From an uncultured Planctomycetaceae bacterium (lineage in GTDB: Bacteria > Planctomycetota > Planctomycetia > Planctomycetales > Planctomycetaceae), in NCBI GenBank assembly GCA_943787265.1, contig CALSLT010000002.1, positions 1 to 64,000 on the forward strand: 64,000 bases of DNA. Direction: 5' to 3'. Made by a program: the position numbers and the translations under genes. The notes under the pieces were generated by a model. The model searched no databases, was not told the origin of the DNA, and was given only the letters and a program-made list of their open reading frames with translations. Below, piece by piece: positions 8,800 to 18,200 of this stretch. Positions within the stretch are counted from its first letter, which is position 1, and each line of letters begins with the position of its first letter.

Positions 8800-11064
8800 G
8801 TGCTGCGAAACTGTACCGACCACTTCTTTCCGCTATTGAGTGTCGCCCTGGCGGCTGGCATCGGCGCCGGCCCGCTTCGGGCAGAAGAACGACCGTCGAA
8901 GCCCAATATCATCGTCATGATGGCGGACGATATGGGGCTCGGAGACACCAGTGCTTATCTCGGCGTGAGGCTGAGTCCCAACGCTCCGCCGATTAAGAGA
9001 ACGCTGCGGACGCCCAATCTCGAAGCGTTTGCACGCTCAGCGATTGTTTTCACCGATGGATACGCGCCGGCCTCGATGTGCAGTGCGACGCGATACTCGC
9101 TGCTGACTGGACGATTCGCTCATCGGTCGTACCTGAAGTATCAGGGCTGGCTACCGCATGGACCGAATCAACCCATGATTCAGCAGGCGCTGACGACGCT
9201 ACCCGAAATGTTGCAGACAAACGGGTATCGTACGGCCGGAATTGGCAAGTACCACGTTGGCATGTCATTCGATGATGGCGAGGGGCAGGTCGCTGACGAC
9301 TTCTACTTTCATGATGTGGACTTCACGAAGCCAATTCTCGACGGGCCGACGCATCACGGCTTCGATGAATACTTCGGCGTACCGGGAAACACTGAAGACC
9401 CGCTTGATACAGAGCCACGCGTCCTGATCCGCAATGCCCGCTTCACCTTCACCGACCGCACGCAGATGAAGCTGATCGGCATGAAGAAACGTGAAGGGCG
9501 CATCCTGGCTGCTCCCGATTGGGACCTGCGAAACCTCGGCCCACTTTACCTGCGTGAAGCCGAGGCGTTCATTGACCGGCAGTCAAAGGAGGACAACGAA
9601 CCGTTCTTCCTCTACTACGTGCCGAATGCGAATCATTTTCAACGGAACCCGGACGGTGATTACGCCGTGCCTGATAAGATCGCCGGCACGCCGATCAAGG
9701 GGCAAAGCCGTTACAGCGATGCTGCGAAGGCTGGCGATCGCGAGGACATGGTTCTGGAGAATGATGTTGTTCCTGGCCGGCTGCTGAAGAAGCTCAAGAC
9801 GACCAACGATCCTCGCTGGCCTGGCCATAAGCTGATTGAAAACACGCTGGTCATCTTCACCAGTGACAACGGCCCGAACATCGGCGACAACCTCGGCCGC
9901 AATCAGGAAAGCGGCGGTCTGCGAGGCAAGAAGGCGAAACTCTGGGAAGGCGGTATCCGAGTTCCCTTTATCGTGTCGTGGCCAGCCATGCTCGAAGATG
10001 GAAAAACGAATCGGTCAATCGTGACGCTGACCGATCTCTACGCAACGCTTGCCCGCGTGATTGGTCACTCGCTCGCTCCCGATGAAGCTCACGACAGCTA
10101 CGACGTCTTCGACTACTGGGAGGGCACGCCTGAAACACAAGACACTCGCCCGCGAGTCTTCTTCTGCCACCTCGGACCACCCTATCTCAACGACGCGCTG
10201 GCGATCCGGCAGGGGCCGCATAAGCTCATCGTCGATGGCGGGCTCGCCATGCCGTGGGGCTCGTGGTCAGCGCAAGGTTCACGCGGTGATTCCATTCCGA
10301 CGGTCCTTTATGACCTGAAGGGTAACCTTTACGAAGACGGAGACACGTCCGATGAGCCGACAGACGAAGTCGCCAGTCAACTGGCATCAACGTTGTTGGA
10401 AATCCACAACCGAGGCCACGCCAGAGACTTGAATCTGCCGACCAGTTTAGAACTGTTTATTGATCCTGGCTGGCACAACCTGCGAAACGATGTCACTGGA
10501 GAAATCGGATTCGAATTCCGGTTACGGGACGGAAGTGACTCGAAGCAAGTCACACATCTCGGGATGTGGGACGACCATGATGCTGATCGACCAGTCCGCG
10601 CTGCCCGAGCCGTCCCCGACGATGATGAAAATGATCAGCCTTCCAGATTCATCACACAGAATAACAGACGCCGGATCGAGGCATCGCACGTTTTGCGACT
10701 GGTGCGGATCGAGTCGGATCAGCCAATCGAGGTTGCGAGAATCGAAATCGCTGCAGGAGAAGCCGGCGAGTTGCATGACTCCTTTCGATATTTCCGGTTG
10801 AAAGAACCGGTGAGGCTCAGACAGAACGCAGACTACATTCTGCTCATGTCAACCAGAGCCGCCGACGGCGATCAGTTCCGTGATCCAGCGCCTTTCGATG
10901 GCTTACCGCCACTCGTCAACCCCGGCATCCATATCAAACGAAGCATCCTCATCCGGCCAGGAAGCACGGGAAACATGACCGGCATGCCAGCATTCGAAGA
11001 CCTGAGCGAATCCTTCTCCAATCATCGAGCACCGGTTGGCCCGACTATGCGGTTCGGCTCGTGA
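8800..11064 (+). CDS. Secreted sulfatase with extra C-terminal domain
   Basis: 754 residues from GTG 8800, with AGGAG at 8788-8792 seven bases upstream. It has a signal peptide (about 9-28). Sulfatase signatures: MADDMGLGD (Asp43-Asp44), motif CSATR (Cys94-Arg98, Ala in place of Pro), GIGKYHVGM, and VIFTSDNGPN. The sulfatase part ends near residue 545. About 200 further residues (FIDPGWHNLRND to the end) form an extra beta-rich domain of a type I do not recognise. The C-terminal VRIESDQPIEVARIEIAAG region resembles a beta-sandwich accessory module. It is longer than typical ~480-550-residue sulfatases. Like the sulfatase at 4026 it carries a CxAxR motif. Confidence 0.85.
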   Translation: MLRNCTDHFFPLLSVALAAGIGAGPLRAEERPSKPNIIVMMADDMGLGDTSAYLGVRLSPNAPPIKRTLRTPNLEAFARSAIVFTDGYAPASMCSATRYSLLTGRFAHRSYLKYQGWLPHGPNQPMIQQALTTLPEMLQTNGYRTAGIGKYHVGMSFDDGEGQVADDFYFHDVDFTKPILDGPTHHGFDEYFGVPGNTEDPLDTEPRVLIRNARFTFTDRTQMKLIGMKKREGRILAAPDWDLRNLGPLYLREAEAFIDRQSKEDNEPFFLYYVPNANHFQRNPDGDYAVPDKIAGTPIKGQSRYSDAAKAGDREDMVLENDVVPGRLLKKLKTTNDPRWPGHKLIENTLVIFTSDNGPNIGDNLGRNQESGGLRGKKAKLWEGGIRVPFIVSWPAMLEDGKTNRSIVTLTDLYATLARVIGHSLAPDEAHDSYDVFDYWEGTPETQDTRPRVFFCHLGPPYLNDALAIRQGPHKLIVDGGLAMPWGSWSAQGSRGDSIPTVLYDLKGNLYEDGDTSDEPTDEVASQLASTLLEIHNRGHARDLNLPTSLELFIDPGWHNLRNDVTGEIGFEFRLRDGSDSKQVTHLGMWDDHDADRPVRAARAVPDDDENDQPSRFITQNNRRRIEASHVLRLVRIESDQPIEVARIEIAAGEAGELHDSFRYFRLKEPVRLRQNADYILLMSTRAADGDQFRDPAPFDGLPPLVNPGIHIKRSILIRPGSTGNMTGMPAFEDLSESFSNHRAPVGPTMRFGS

Positions 11065-11135
11065 CTAAATTGTTCCACCCTTTGATGTTAAATTTTCTGA
11101 TTTACAACGGATGACTTCGGTAAGGGACAATTCAG

Positions 11136-12557
11136 ATGAAATTGTTCAAGCACCAGGCACTTGTGCTGGTCAGTCTTTCTGCGATTCATGGTTTTTCGGT
11201 ACTTGCGGTGGCGGCGTCACCCAACATCATCGTCATCTTCTGTGATGATCTGGGCTACGGCGATCTCGGCTGTTATGGCTCGACGAAAAATCGCACACCG
11301 AATATCGATCGACTCGCGAAGGACGGCGTTCGATTCACGGATTTTTACTCATCGAGCCCCGTCTGTACGCCATCGCGGGCCAGTCTCATGACCGGGTGTT
11401 ACCCGCGGCGTGTTGGGATGCACGAAGACTTCACGGGACATTGGGTGCTGATCCCTCGCAGTCGTCGAGGTCTGCATTCCGAAGAAACAACGGTCGCCGA
11501 AACTCTTAAGTCGCAGGGCTACGCTACAGCGTGCGTTGGCAAGTGGCACCTGGGGGATCAACCAGAGCATCTGCCGACAGCTCACGGATTCGATTTCTAC
11601 TACGGAATCCCCTATTCCAACGATATGCAACAAGCAGGACGCGGTGATCCACCACTCCCTCTGGTGAAACAGACCGAAGTCATCGAAGCTCCCGCCGATC
11701 AGGCAACACTGACGAGACGTTACACACAGCAGGTTGTCTCGTTCATTGAAGCCAACCAGAAGAAACCGTTCTTCGTTTATCTGCCGCACACCTTTCCGCA
11801 CCTGCCATTATTTGCCTCGCCCGATTTCAAGGGAAAAAGTGCGAACGGTCGCTATGGCGATTCAGTGGAAGAGATCGACTGGTCCACCGGCGAGATCATG
11901 AAGTGTCTGGAACGATTAAGTCTGGCCGAAAACACGCTGGTTATCTTCACGTCTGACAATGGCTCAAACGGACGCAACGGCGGCTCGAACAAACCTCTGG
12001 CTGGAGCCAAAGGCAGCACGATGGAAGGTGGCATGCGAGTGCCGTTCATCGCCCGTTGGCCGGGGCAGATCGATGCCGGATCGCAGTCGAGTGAACTGGC
12101 GACGACGATGGACTTACTGCCGACCTTCTGCTCGCTGACCGGTGCGAATCTGCCAGAGAAGAAACTTGATGGCTTCGACATTTCTCCACTTCTGTTTGGC
12201 GAGAAGGCGGCGAAGTCTCAATATGAAGCGTTCTTTTACTACCGCCGCCGGCAGCTCCAGGCGGTACGTATGGGAGACTGGAAGTATCACTTCCCTCTGA
12301 ATGAGACACATCCAAGATGGACATCGGCAAGTCCAACAGGTCCAGGTCGCAACGCGAAGCTCGTCAATCTGAGCGACGATCTGCAGGAACAGAAAAATGT
12401 CGACGCAGCGAATCCGAAGATCGTCGAGCAGATGAATCGTCTCGCTCAGCAGGCCATTGAGACGCTTGGCAACGATAACAAAACGGGCAGCGAACAACGC
12501 CCGGCCAGTACCCTGAAATCCTCAGGGGCGATGAGACTTTCAGCGTCCAAAAAGTAG
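11136..12557 (+). CDS. Secreted arylsulfatase-type sulfatase
   Basis: 473 residues, a normal single-domain length. It has a signal peptide (about 8-27, ending AVAAS). Metal residues are FCDDLGYGD (Asp37-Asp38), and the canonical formylglycine motif is CTPSR (Cys77-Arg81), followed by CVGKWHLGD and LVIFTSDNGSN. It lies in the same direction as the two preceding sulfatase genes, separated by 71 bases containing a GGTAAGGGA ribosome-binding site. A substrate cannot be assigned. Its CTPSR motif contrasts with the CxAxR of the two upstream sulfatases. Confidence 0.9.
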   Translation: MKLFKHQALVLVSLSAIHGFSVLAVAASPNIIVIFCDDLGYGDLGCYGSTKNRTPNIDRLAKDGVRFTDFYSSSPVCTPSRASLMTGCYPRRVGMHEDFTGHWVLIPRSRRGLHSEETTVAETLKSQGYATACVGKWHLGDQPEHLPTAHGFDFYYGIPYSNDMQQAGRGDPPLPLVKQTEVIEAPADQATLTRRYTQQVVSFIEANQKKPFFVYLPHTFPHLPLFASPDFKGKSANGRYGDSVEEIDWSTGEIMKCLERLSLAENTLVIFTSDNGSNGRNGGSNKPLAGAKGSTMEGGMRVPFIARWPGQIDAGSQSSELATTMDLLPTFCSLTGANLPEKKLDGFDISPLLFGEKAAKSQYEAFFYYRRRQLQAVRMGDWKYHFPLNETHPRWTSASPTGPGRNAKLVNLSDDLQEQKNVDAANPKIVEQMNRLAQQAIETLGNDNKTGSEQRPASTLKSSGAMRLSASKK

Positions 12558-12681
12558 AGATGTCATTGAACACGAAGTTGCCGCGAATCGAATTGCCCTC
12601 ACTCCTATGTCATTTGGCCGATGCGGGTTTCGTATTATCCGTGGCCAAACAATGTATTCATAATGTTCCATTGTTGCCGCA

Positions 12682-13785
12682 TCATTCTGTCGCGCCGGCA
12701 GATTTCACCGTGTGCTGCAACTGCACATCACCGTTGATGTCTCGGATCTCGAATGTGATCTTTGGCGTCGGCTGATCCCATGCGATGTTGATGACGCCGT
12801 AGTTTTCTTTGTGGTACGTCTTTGGCAGCAAGCGGAACCGATTCTTTGTGGGTGTGCCGCGCTGATGCAGTTGGTTGAAACTGCTGGAGGTGAAATCGTA
12901 TAGACGGTTGGGCGCGACATCGTCCAGCGCTGACAGTTCTGACCAGTGACGATCGCCGCTGATGAAGATGGCGTTGTTGGCTTTTGTTGTTTTCAGAAGG
13001 TCCAGCATTCGTTGGCGTTCTCGCGGGAGATTGGACCATGTTTCCTGGCCGGCATCTTCGGCGATGAACTGTATGCTGCTGGCGATGATTCGCACGTCCG
13101 CCGGTTGACGGAGCTGTGCTTCCAGCCATTTCCATTGTGCGTCGCCCAGCATCGTTTTTGCCGGATCATCGTCCGGCATCCATGACCCGCCGACGCGCTT
13201 TTCGCCTCGTTTCAGCGGAGATCGAAAGAAACGCGTGTCGAGCAGAATCACCTGCAGCTTTTCCCCCGGCGGTCCGAACAAATGAGCGTCGTAAACACCG
13301 GGACGTGATCGTGATGCGGGTGATTCGGCGTCCGCTTCGCCGAGCCAGAAGTTTTCGAAGATCTGTTCGGACTCTTTTCGCATCGGGTAATCAGCACCGC
13401 CGTCGTTGACGCCGAAGTCATGATCGTCCCAGGTGGCTAAAGTCGGACAGCTGGCTCGGAGTCGTTGAAATCCCGCGTCGGCACCCAGTTTTGCGTATTT
13501 TGCTCGCAGCACATCCATGTCTTCTGTGTCGCCATAGATGTTGTCGCCCAGAAAGATCATCAGCTCGGGATTTTGATCCGTGAGCGTTTCCAGGATGGGC
13601 ATCGGCCTGTCCTGTTTGATGCAGGAGCCGAACAGGATTCGGCTGACCGTCGTGGATTCGCTGCGTCGTGGCAGCGCAGTGCGAATCGAAGCCGCCACCT
13701 GTTCCGCCAGCCTGCTGTAGCCGTCTGATTTAAAATGGACGTCACCGGGCTTCGTGAACAACTCAGGGGCGAACGAACGCGTCAA
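12682..13785 (-). CDS. PhoD-like metallophosphatase, fused at its N-terminus to the tail of an SGNH hydrolase
   Basis: 367 residues in the open frame. Residues 1-38 are not PhoD: GDVHFKSDGYSRLAEQVA is the DxxH block of an SGNH/GDSL hydrolase. The PhoD-like metallophosphoesterase starts at about residue 48 (RILFGSCIKQD) with FLGDNIYGD, TWDDHDFGVND, LDTRFF and ISGDRHWSE, which are the metal-ligand motifs of alkaline phosphatase D-type enzymes. The upstream frame (13796-14312) encodes the rest of the SGNH domain. The frames join if one base is removed near 13797, giving a continuous SGNH-PhoD protein of about 543 residues starting at 14312. No signal is visible in this piece alone. The role is probably phosphoester hydrolysis outside the cytoplasm. 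Confidence 0.78.
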   Translation of the reverse strand: MTRSFAPELFTKPGDVHFKSDGYSRLAEQVAASIRTALPRRSESTTVSRILFGSCIKQDRPMPILETLTDQNPELMIFLGDNIYGDTEDMDVLRAKYAKLGADAGFQRLRASCPTLATWDDHDFGVNDGGADYPMRKESEQIFENFWLGEADAESPASRSRPGVYDAHLFGPPGEKLQVILLDTRFFRSPLKRGEKRVGGSWMPDDDPAKTMLGDAQWKWLEAQLRQPADVRIIASSIQFIAEDAGQETWSNLPRERQRMLDLLKTTKANNAIFISGDRHWSELSALDDVAPNRLYDFTSSSFNQLHQRGTPTKNRFRLLPKTYHKENYGVINIAWDQPTPKITFEIRDINGDVQLQHTVKSAGATE

Positions 13786-13795
13786 CCTGTTGAGA

Positions 13796-14312
13796 TCATT
13801 GGATTGGTACGTCGTGATTCTGCATGACTCGCGCGGCGGCGGCGTTGTAGCTCAGGTCGTCATTTAGTTTGCGACCCGCTTCGCCTTCAGGGACGACTGT
13901 CGTATTCGCCCAGATCAGTACGGCCCCCGTTTTTCGCAGCCGCGTGACAAGTTGGTCCAGATTCTTTTCGTACTGCTCCAAAGACGTTGTCAGCGTGCCT
14001 CGAACTTTGTCCCGGCGGCCCTGAACCTTTGATTCGGGGTGGCGATAGCACAGGTCCCACAGCCCCCAGTTGAAGTGGATCACATCCCACCGCGTGTCAC
14101 CCAGCCATTTGTCAAGCTGCCTGACACCGGTGCCTGAGTGCTGCGCGTTCCCACGATTATGAACGACGTTGGCTTCATCCTTCATCAGCTTCACAACATG
14201 CGGCGTGTAGCCCAGCGAGATTGAATCACCGATGATAAGGACGTTGGGTTTGTCCGCGGCAGCTGCTGCAACAGCTGCTGATGACCGCGAGCAGGAATGT
14301 GACTCTCTTCAT
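13796..14312 (-). pseudogene. SGNH/GDSL hydrolase N-terminal part, with frame breaks at ~14270 and ~13797
   Basis: The start is ATG 14312, with GGAGA nine bases upstream and a signal-peptide beginning (MKRVTFLLAVISS). In that frame the read stops after about 28 codons. Removing one base around 14262-14275 continues it as a natural signal tail (AVAAAAADKPNVLIIGDSIS) and then the SGNH body (GDSIS block I; HFNWGLWDLC; RLRKTGAVLIWANTT) down to 13796. A second break near 13797 separates the DxxH block, which is found in the downstream PhoD frame. Both breaks need one base removed. SGNH hydrolases cleave esters such as acetyl groups on sugars. Without resequencing I cannot say whether the gene is dead or misread. 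Confidence 0.65.
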
Positions 14313-14634
14313 GTGTGTCTTCTCCGTGTTCATTCGGGAACGCTTCGCGGGGGGGCAGGCTGGGGTTGTCGGTGTGCAGGTCTGAATTGTGCTCGATGTC
14401 GTCGATAGCACTTGGCGAGACTCTCTCGATTTCTCTAAACGTAGTTTGGCACGGCGGCTCAGATTGGATGCACTGTCGAGGTGAGCCAAACCGAATCTCT
14501 TTGACAGGCTCGCGATCGTCTCGCCTCTCCAACCTCGACACAACAAGGCGGCAGGAACGCCTTGTCGCGACCTTGAAACGGACGGCCCAGCGTTGATTGC
14601 GTTTGGAATACTAATTCGCATATCCGGATAGCCA
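14313..14634. other. Intergenic region without a recognisable gene
   Basis: 322 bases between the broken SGNH gene (leftward) and a DUF1552 remnant (rightward). It holds a small hairpin at 14543-14565 (ACAAGGCG/CGCCTTGT, 7-base loop). I see no gene, RNA or clear promoter; the short frames here do not resemble proteins. Confidence 0.4.
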
Positions 14635-14910
14635 ATGCTGCATCCCTCGCGCAAGATTGCGTTGGGGAGTTTGCACCAGCAGATGAATGTGGCTTTGGCG
14701 AGCGGCAGCAACATCCGCTCGGGCCACCAGCTTTCCAACGGCTCCACTCTGCTCGCTGGCGGCCGGGCTGGACTGAAGCTCGGCAAAAACATCCTCGTGC
14801 CGAAAGGCGCGCCGCTCTGCAACGTCAGTCTGACGATGCTCCACGGCGTCCGCGTCAAAGCCGACCGCCACGGTGACAGCACCGGTGTGCTGAAAGAGAT
14901 CATCGCATGA
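14635..14910 (+). pseudogene. Remnant of a DUF1552-type gene (C-terminal end only)
   Basis: The frame gives 91 residues, of which about the last 72 (from ~14692) look like the end of a DUF1552 protein: ASGSNIRSGHQLSNG, LLAGGRAGLKLGKN, APLCNVSLTMLHGVRVKAD and a GDSTGVL-like close. Family members are normally 400-470 residues, so more than 80 percent is missing upstream. It has no plausible start with a ribosome-binding site. It is a different DUF1552 subtype from the intact copy at 1125, so it is not a simple local duplication. A deletion that joined this tail to unrelated sequence is the likely origin. Confidence 0.6.
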
Positions 14911-15215
14911 GATTCGTTTGCTGGACAATTGGCGAGGACTTCTGCGAGCTGTTGAAATCGCCGACCCGCTTTTTCGTGTTGTTACAGGTCGATTTGTTAT
15001 GGAATATGCCCATTTCTTACTGCCTCAAATCCAGGCGGTAGATTATGCAAGCTGGGGTCAGGGAAGTTACAAGGCTCTCGATTTCCGGTTGGCGGCACGG
15101 TCCCCTCGACAACGACGTCGCTGTATGATCTTTCGGAGCCCGCGTGGGCTGATGTCATACGATGAAAAATGCACTCAGAAGAAGTTGCAGTGCGCAACCA
15201 GGACTTATTGATCAA

Positions 15216-18200
15216 ATGAAGAAGCTTCTGCACTCAGCCAATCATCCTGTAATGTTCTGCTCCGTCGCGATTGGCTCATGCCTGATTTTGCTGGCGTCGC
15301 ATTCGGTGGCCGATCAGAAAGCCGGCGAAAAGTCCGTTTCGCCCGACGTGATCACCACTGTCACGCCGAATGAAACTCAGAAAAACGATGCTGTTCGTCC
15401 TGAGTTTCTTCAGCCCGTACCAGTCGAGAAAAAGGCGACACCGACGTCGTTGCCGATCAAGCCTCGCGATGGCGAAACCATCGTCTTTCTGGGGAACTCG
15501 CTGGCCGCTCGAATGGAGCATTACAACTTCTTCGAGGCATCTCTGCACAAGCAGTTCGCTGACAAGCAAATCACGTTTCGCAATATGGGATTCCCTGGGC
15601 ACACGCCTGCCTTCCGGCCGGAAGCAGGAACGAATGATCCGTGGGCGTTTCCAGGAGCGAAAGAGTTTCGTCCGGACATCAAGGCTCACTATGGCAAAGG
15701 GCATTATCCCTCACCAGACGAATGGCTGACGATTGTCAAAGCAAACACCATCGTCGCGTTCTTCGGATTCAATGAATCTTTTGACGGCGTGGAGGGCCTG
15801 GACAATTTCAAAAACGAACTGAGCGCGTTCGTCGACCATACGTTGTCACGATCGTACGAAAGAGCGGAGACTGCTCCTCGGCTTGTGCTGGCGACTCCGA
15901 TCGCGATGCAGCAGCACTCCGATTACTTTCTTCCTTCTGCCGACGAGCGAAATGCTCTTCTGAAGAAGTATGCCGACGTGGTTCAGACGGTTGCTGACCA
16001 GAAGAAGGTTGGATTCCTTGATCTGTTCTCGCCGACGCACGAATGGTTTCGCACATCGAAGGAACCGTTAACGATCAATGGAGTCCACCTGTCTGCCACC
16101 GGCTATCAAAAACTCGCTCCGGTGATCATGCAGCAGTTGTTCGGAAAAGATGTTAAGCCCACCAATCAAGGCACACTTCTACAGGAAGCCGTCCAGGACA
16201 AAGCATGGTTCTGGCGAAATGACTATCGGATGCTCAACGGCGTTCACGCTTACGGACAACGCTGGGCTCCTTACGGCAACTTCAACTACCCGGAAGAAAT
16301 CGAAAAAATTCGACAGATGACCGTTCTTCGTGACCAGAATATCTGGGCGATCGTTCAAGGGAAATCAGCAACGATCAACGTTGACGATTCGGTCACTCGT
16401 CCCCTTACGCCCATCGAAACCAACTACCAGATCAGCGTGAAGAATGGCAGCACGGAGTTTCTGAAAGCAGAAAAGGAAGCTTTGGAAACGTTCACGCTTC
16501 CCGATGGTTATGAAGCATCGCTCTTCGCGTCGGAGCAGCAGTTTCCGAATCTCGGCAATGCCTGCCAGATGCGGTTTGATAATCGCGGGCGGTTGTGGGT
16601 TTCGACGTTGCCCAGCTATCCGCATTACAAACCAGGCGATGTCAAACCGAACGACATGCTGCTGATTTATGAAGACACAGACGGTGATGGCCGCGCCGAC
16701 AAGGAGATCGTTTTCGCTGACGGTCTTCACATGCCGATTGGCTTCGAACTGGCTCCCGAAGGCGTTTACCTGTCTCAGGAACCGTTCCTTGTGCTCCTGA
16801 AAGATACCGATGGAGACGACCGGGCGGATCAGACGGAATACCTTATTGACGGATTCGATCCGCACGATACCCATCATGCGATTTCCGCGTTCGACGTCGA
16901 TCATGGCAACGGCATTTACATGTGCGAAGGTCGTTTCCTGCACTCTCAGGTCGAAACCCCGTGGGGACCGCAGCGGATGACCGACGGAGGTGTCTGGCGC
17001 TTTGACCCGTCGTCATGGAAAGTGGAACGCGTCATGCAGACAGACGTGTCCAATCCGTGGGGCGTTGCTCATGACGAGTACGGCCAGACATTCGTCAATG
17101 ATGCTTCAGGTGGAAACCACTATTGGATGCTGGGGTACTCGATCAAAGTCCCGCACGCGGCCGAAGTTCCGAAGGTCGGAAAGTTCAACTACGAACACCA
17201 CACTCGACCGACGTCAGGTGCCGAGTTCATCCACTCGCGTCATTTTCCTGAAGAAGTTCAAGGCGACTACGTCTACACAAACTCGATCGGCTTCCTGGGA
17301 ATCAAGCAGCTCGACACGTTCGAAGATGGTTCGGAAATCAAAGGTAAGTTCCGTCAGAACCTGATTCAGTCGATCGATGGAAACTTCCGTCCGTGTGATC
17401 TCGAAGTGGCTCCTGACGGCAGCCTTTATTTCATTGACTGGCACAACACGTTGATCGGGCACATGCAGCACAGCGCGCGTGACCCTCTTCGTAATTCTGA
17501 GTACGGGCGAATCTACAGAATCAAACATTCGGAACGGCCACTCCTTGATCCACCAAAGGTCGCGGGTGCTGGAATCGATCAACTGTTTGAAAATATGAAG
17601 CTGCCGGAAGTCAACGCCCGCAAACGATCGCATCGTGAACTTCGTGGTCATGACAAAGACGCAGTGATTGCTGCGGCCACGCGATTTGCAAAACAGAATG
17701 AGAATGACGAGCGACTGGTGCTCGAAGCTCTGTGGGCCACATGGGGGCAACAGGCTCCGTCTGTGGAATTGCTCGACCAATGTCTGTCAGCAAAGGACCA
17801 TCGAGTCCGCGCGGCGGCCGTTCGAGTTGTTCGACACTGCCTGCATATTCTCGACAATCCCGACGGATATCTGCGCCGAGCCGCGGCCGATGATCACTCC
17901 CGAGTCCGGCTTGAAGCGCTTGCGGCAGCATCATGGCTCGGCGGCGAAGCCGGTGCCGAGGTTCTGTTGGCCGTTGCGTCGCAGAAGACCGACAGTTGGA
18001 TCCGCAACGCGTTGAACAGTGCGATGTTGTTGCTTAAGCCTGAAGTGGAAAAACAAATTTCAAACGGCAGGTTCAAGTCAGAAAGCCTGTCGATTGATTA
18101 TGACGAGCTGCTGACTGGAAAACTCGAAGGTGCTTTGAAACCCAAGGACTACCGAACCAAGTCAAAGAAGTTCAGGGATAAGAATTTTGCCCGACAATAC

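Noticed and set aside
12613-12690. Inverted repeats between convergent sulfatase and PhoD genes (TTTGGCC/GGCCAAA; AACAATG/CATTGTT)
   Set aside because: Arms of 7 bp with long loops and no T-run are expected by chance; too weak to call a terminator.
14226-14903. 225-codon minus-strand open frame over the DUF1552 remnant
   Set aside because: Composition is Ser/Arg/Pro-rich without domain features; the plus-strand DUF1552 match explains the region better.
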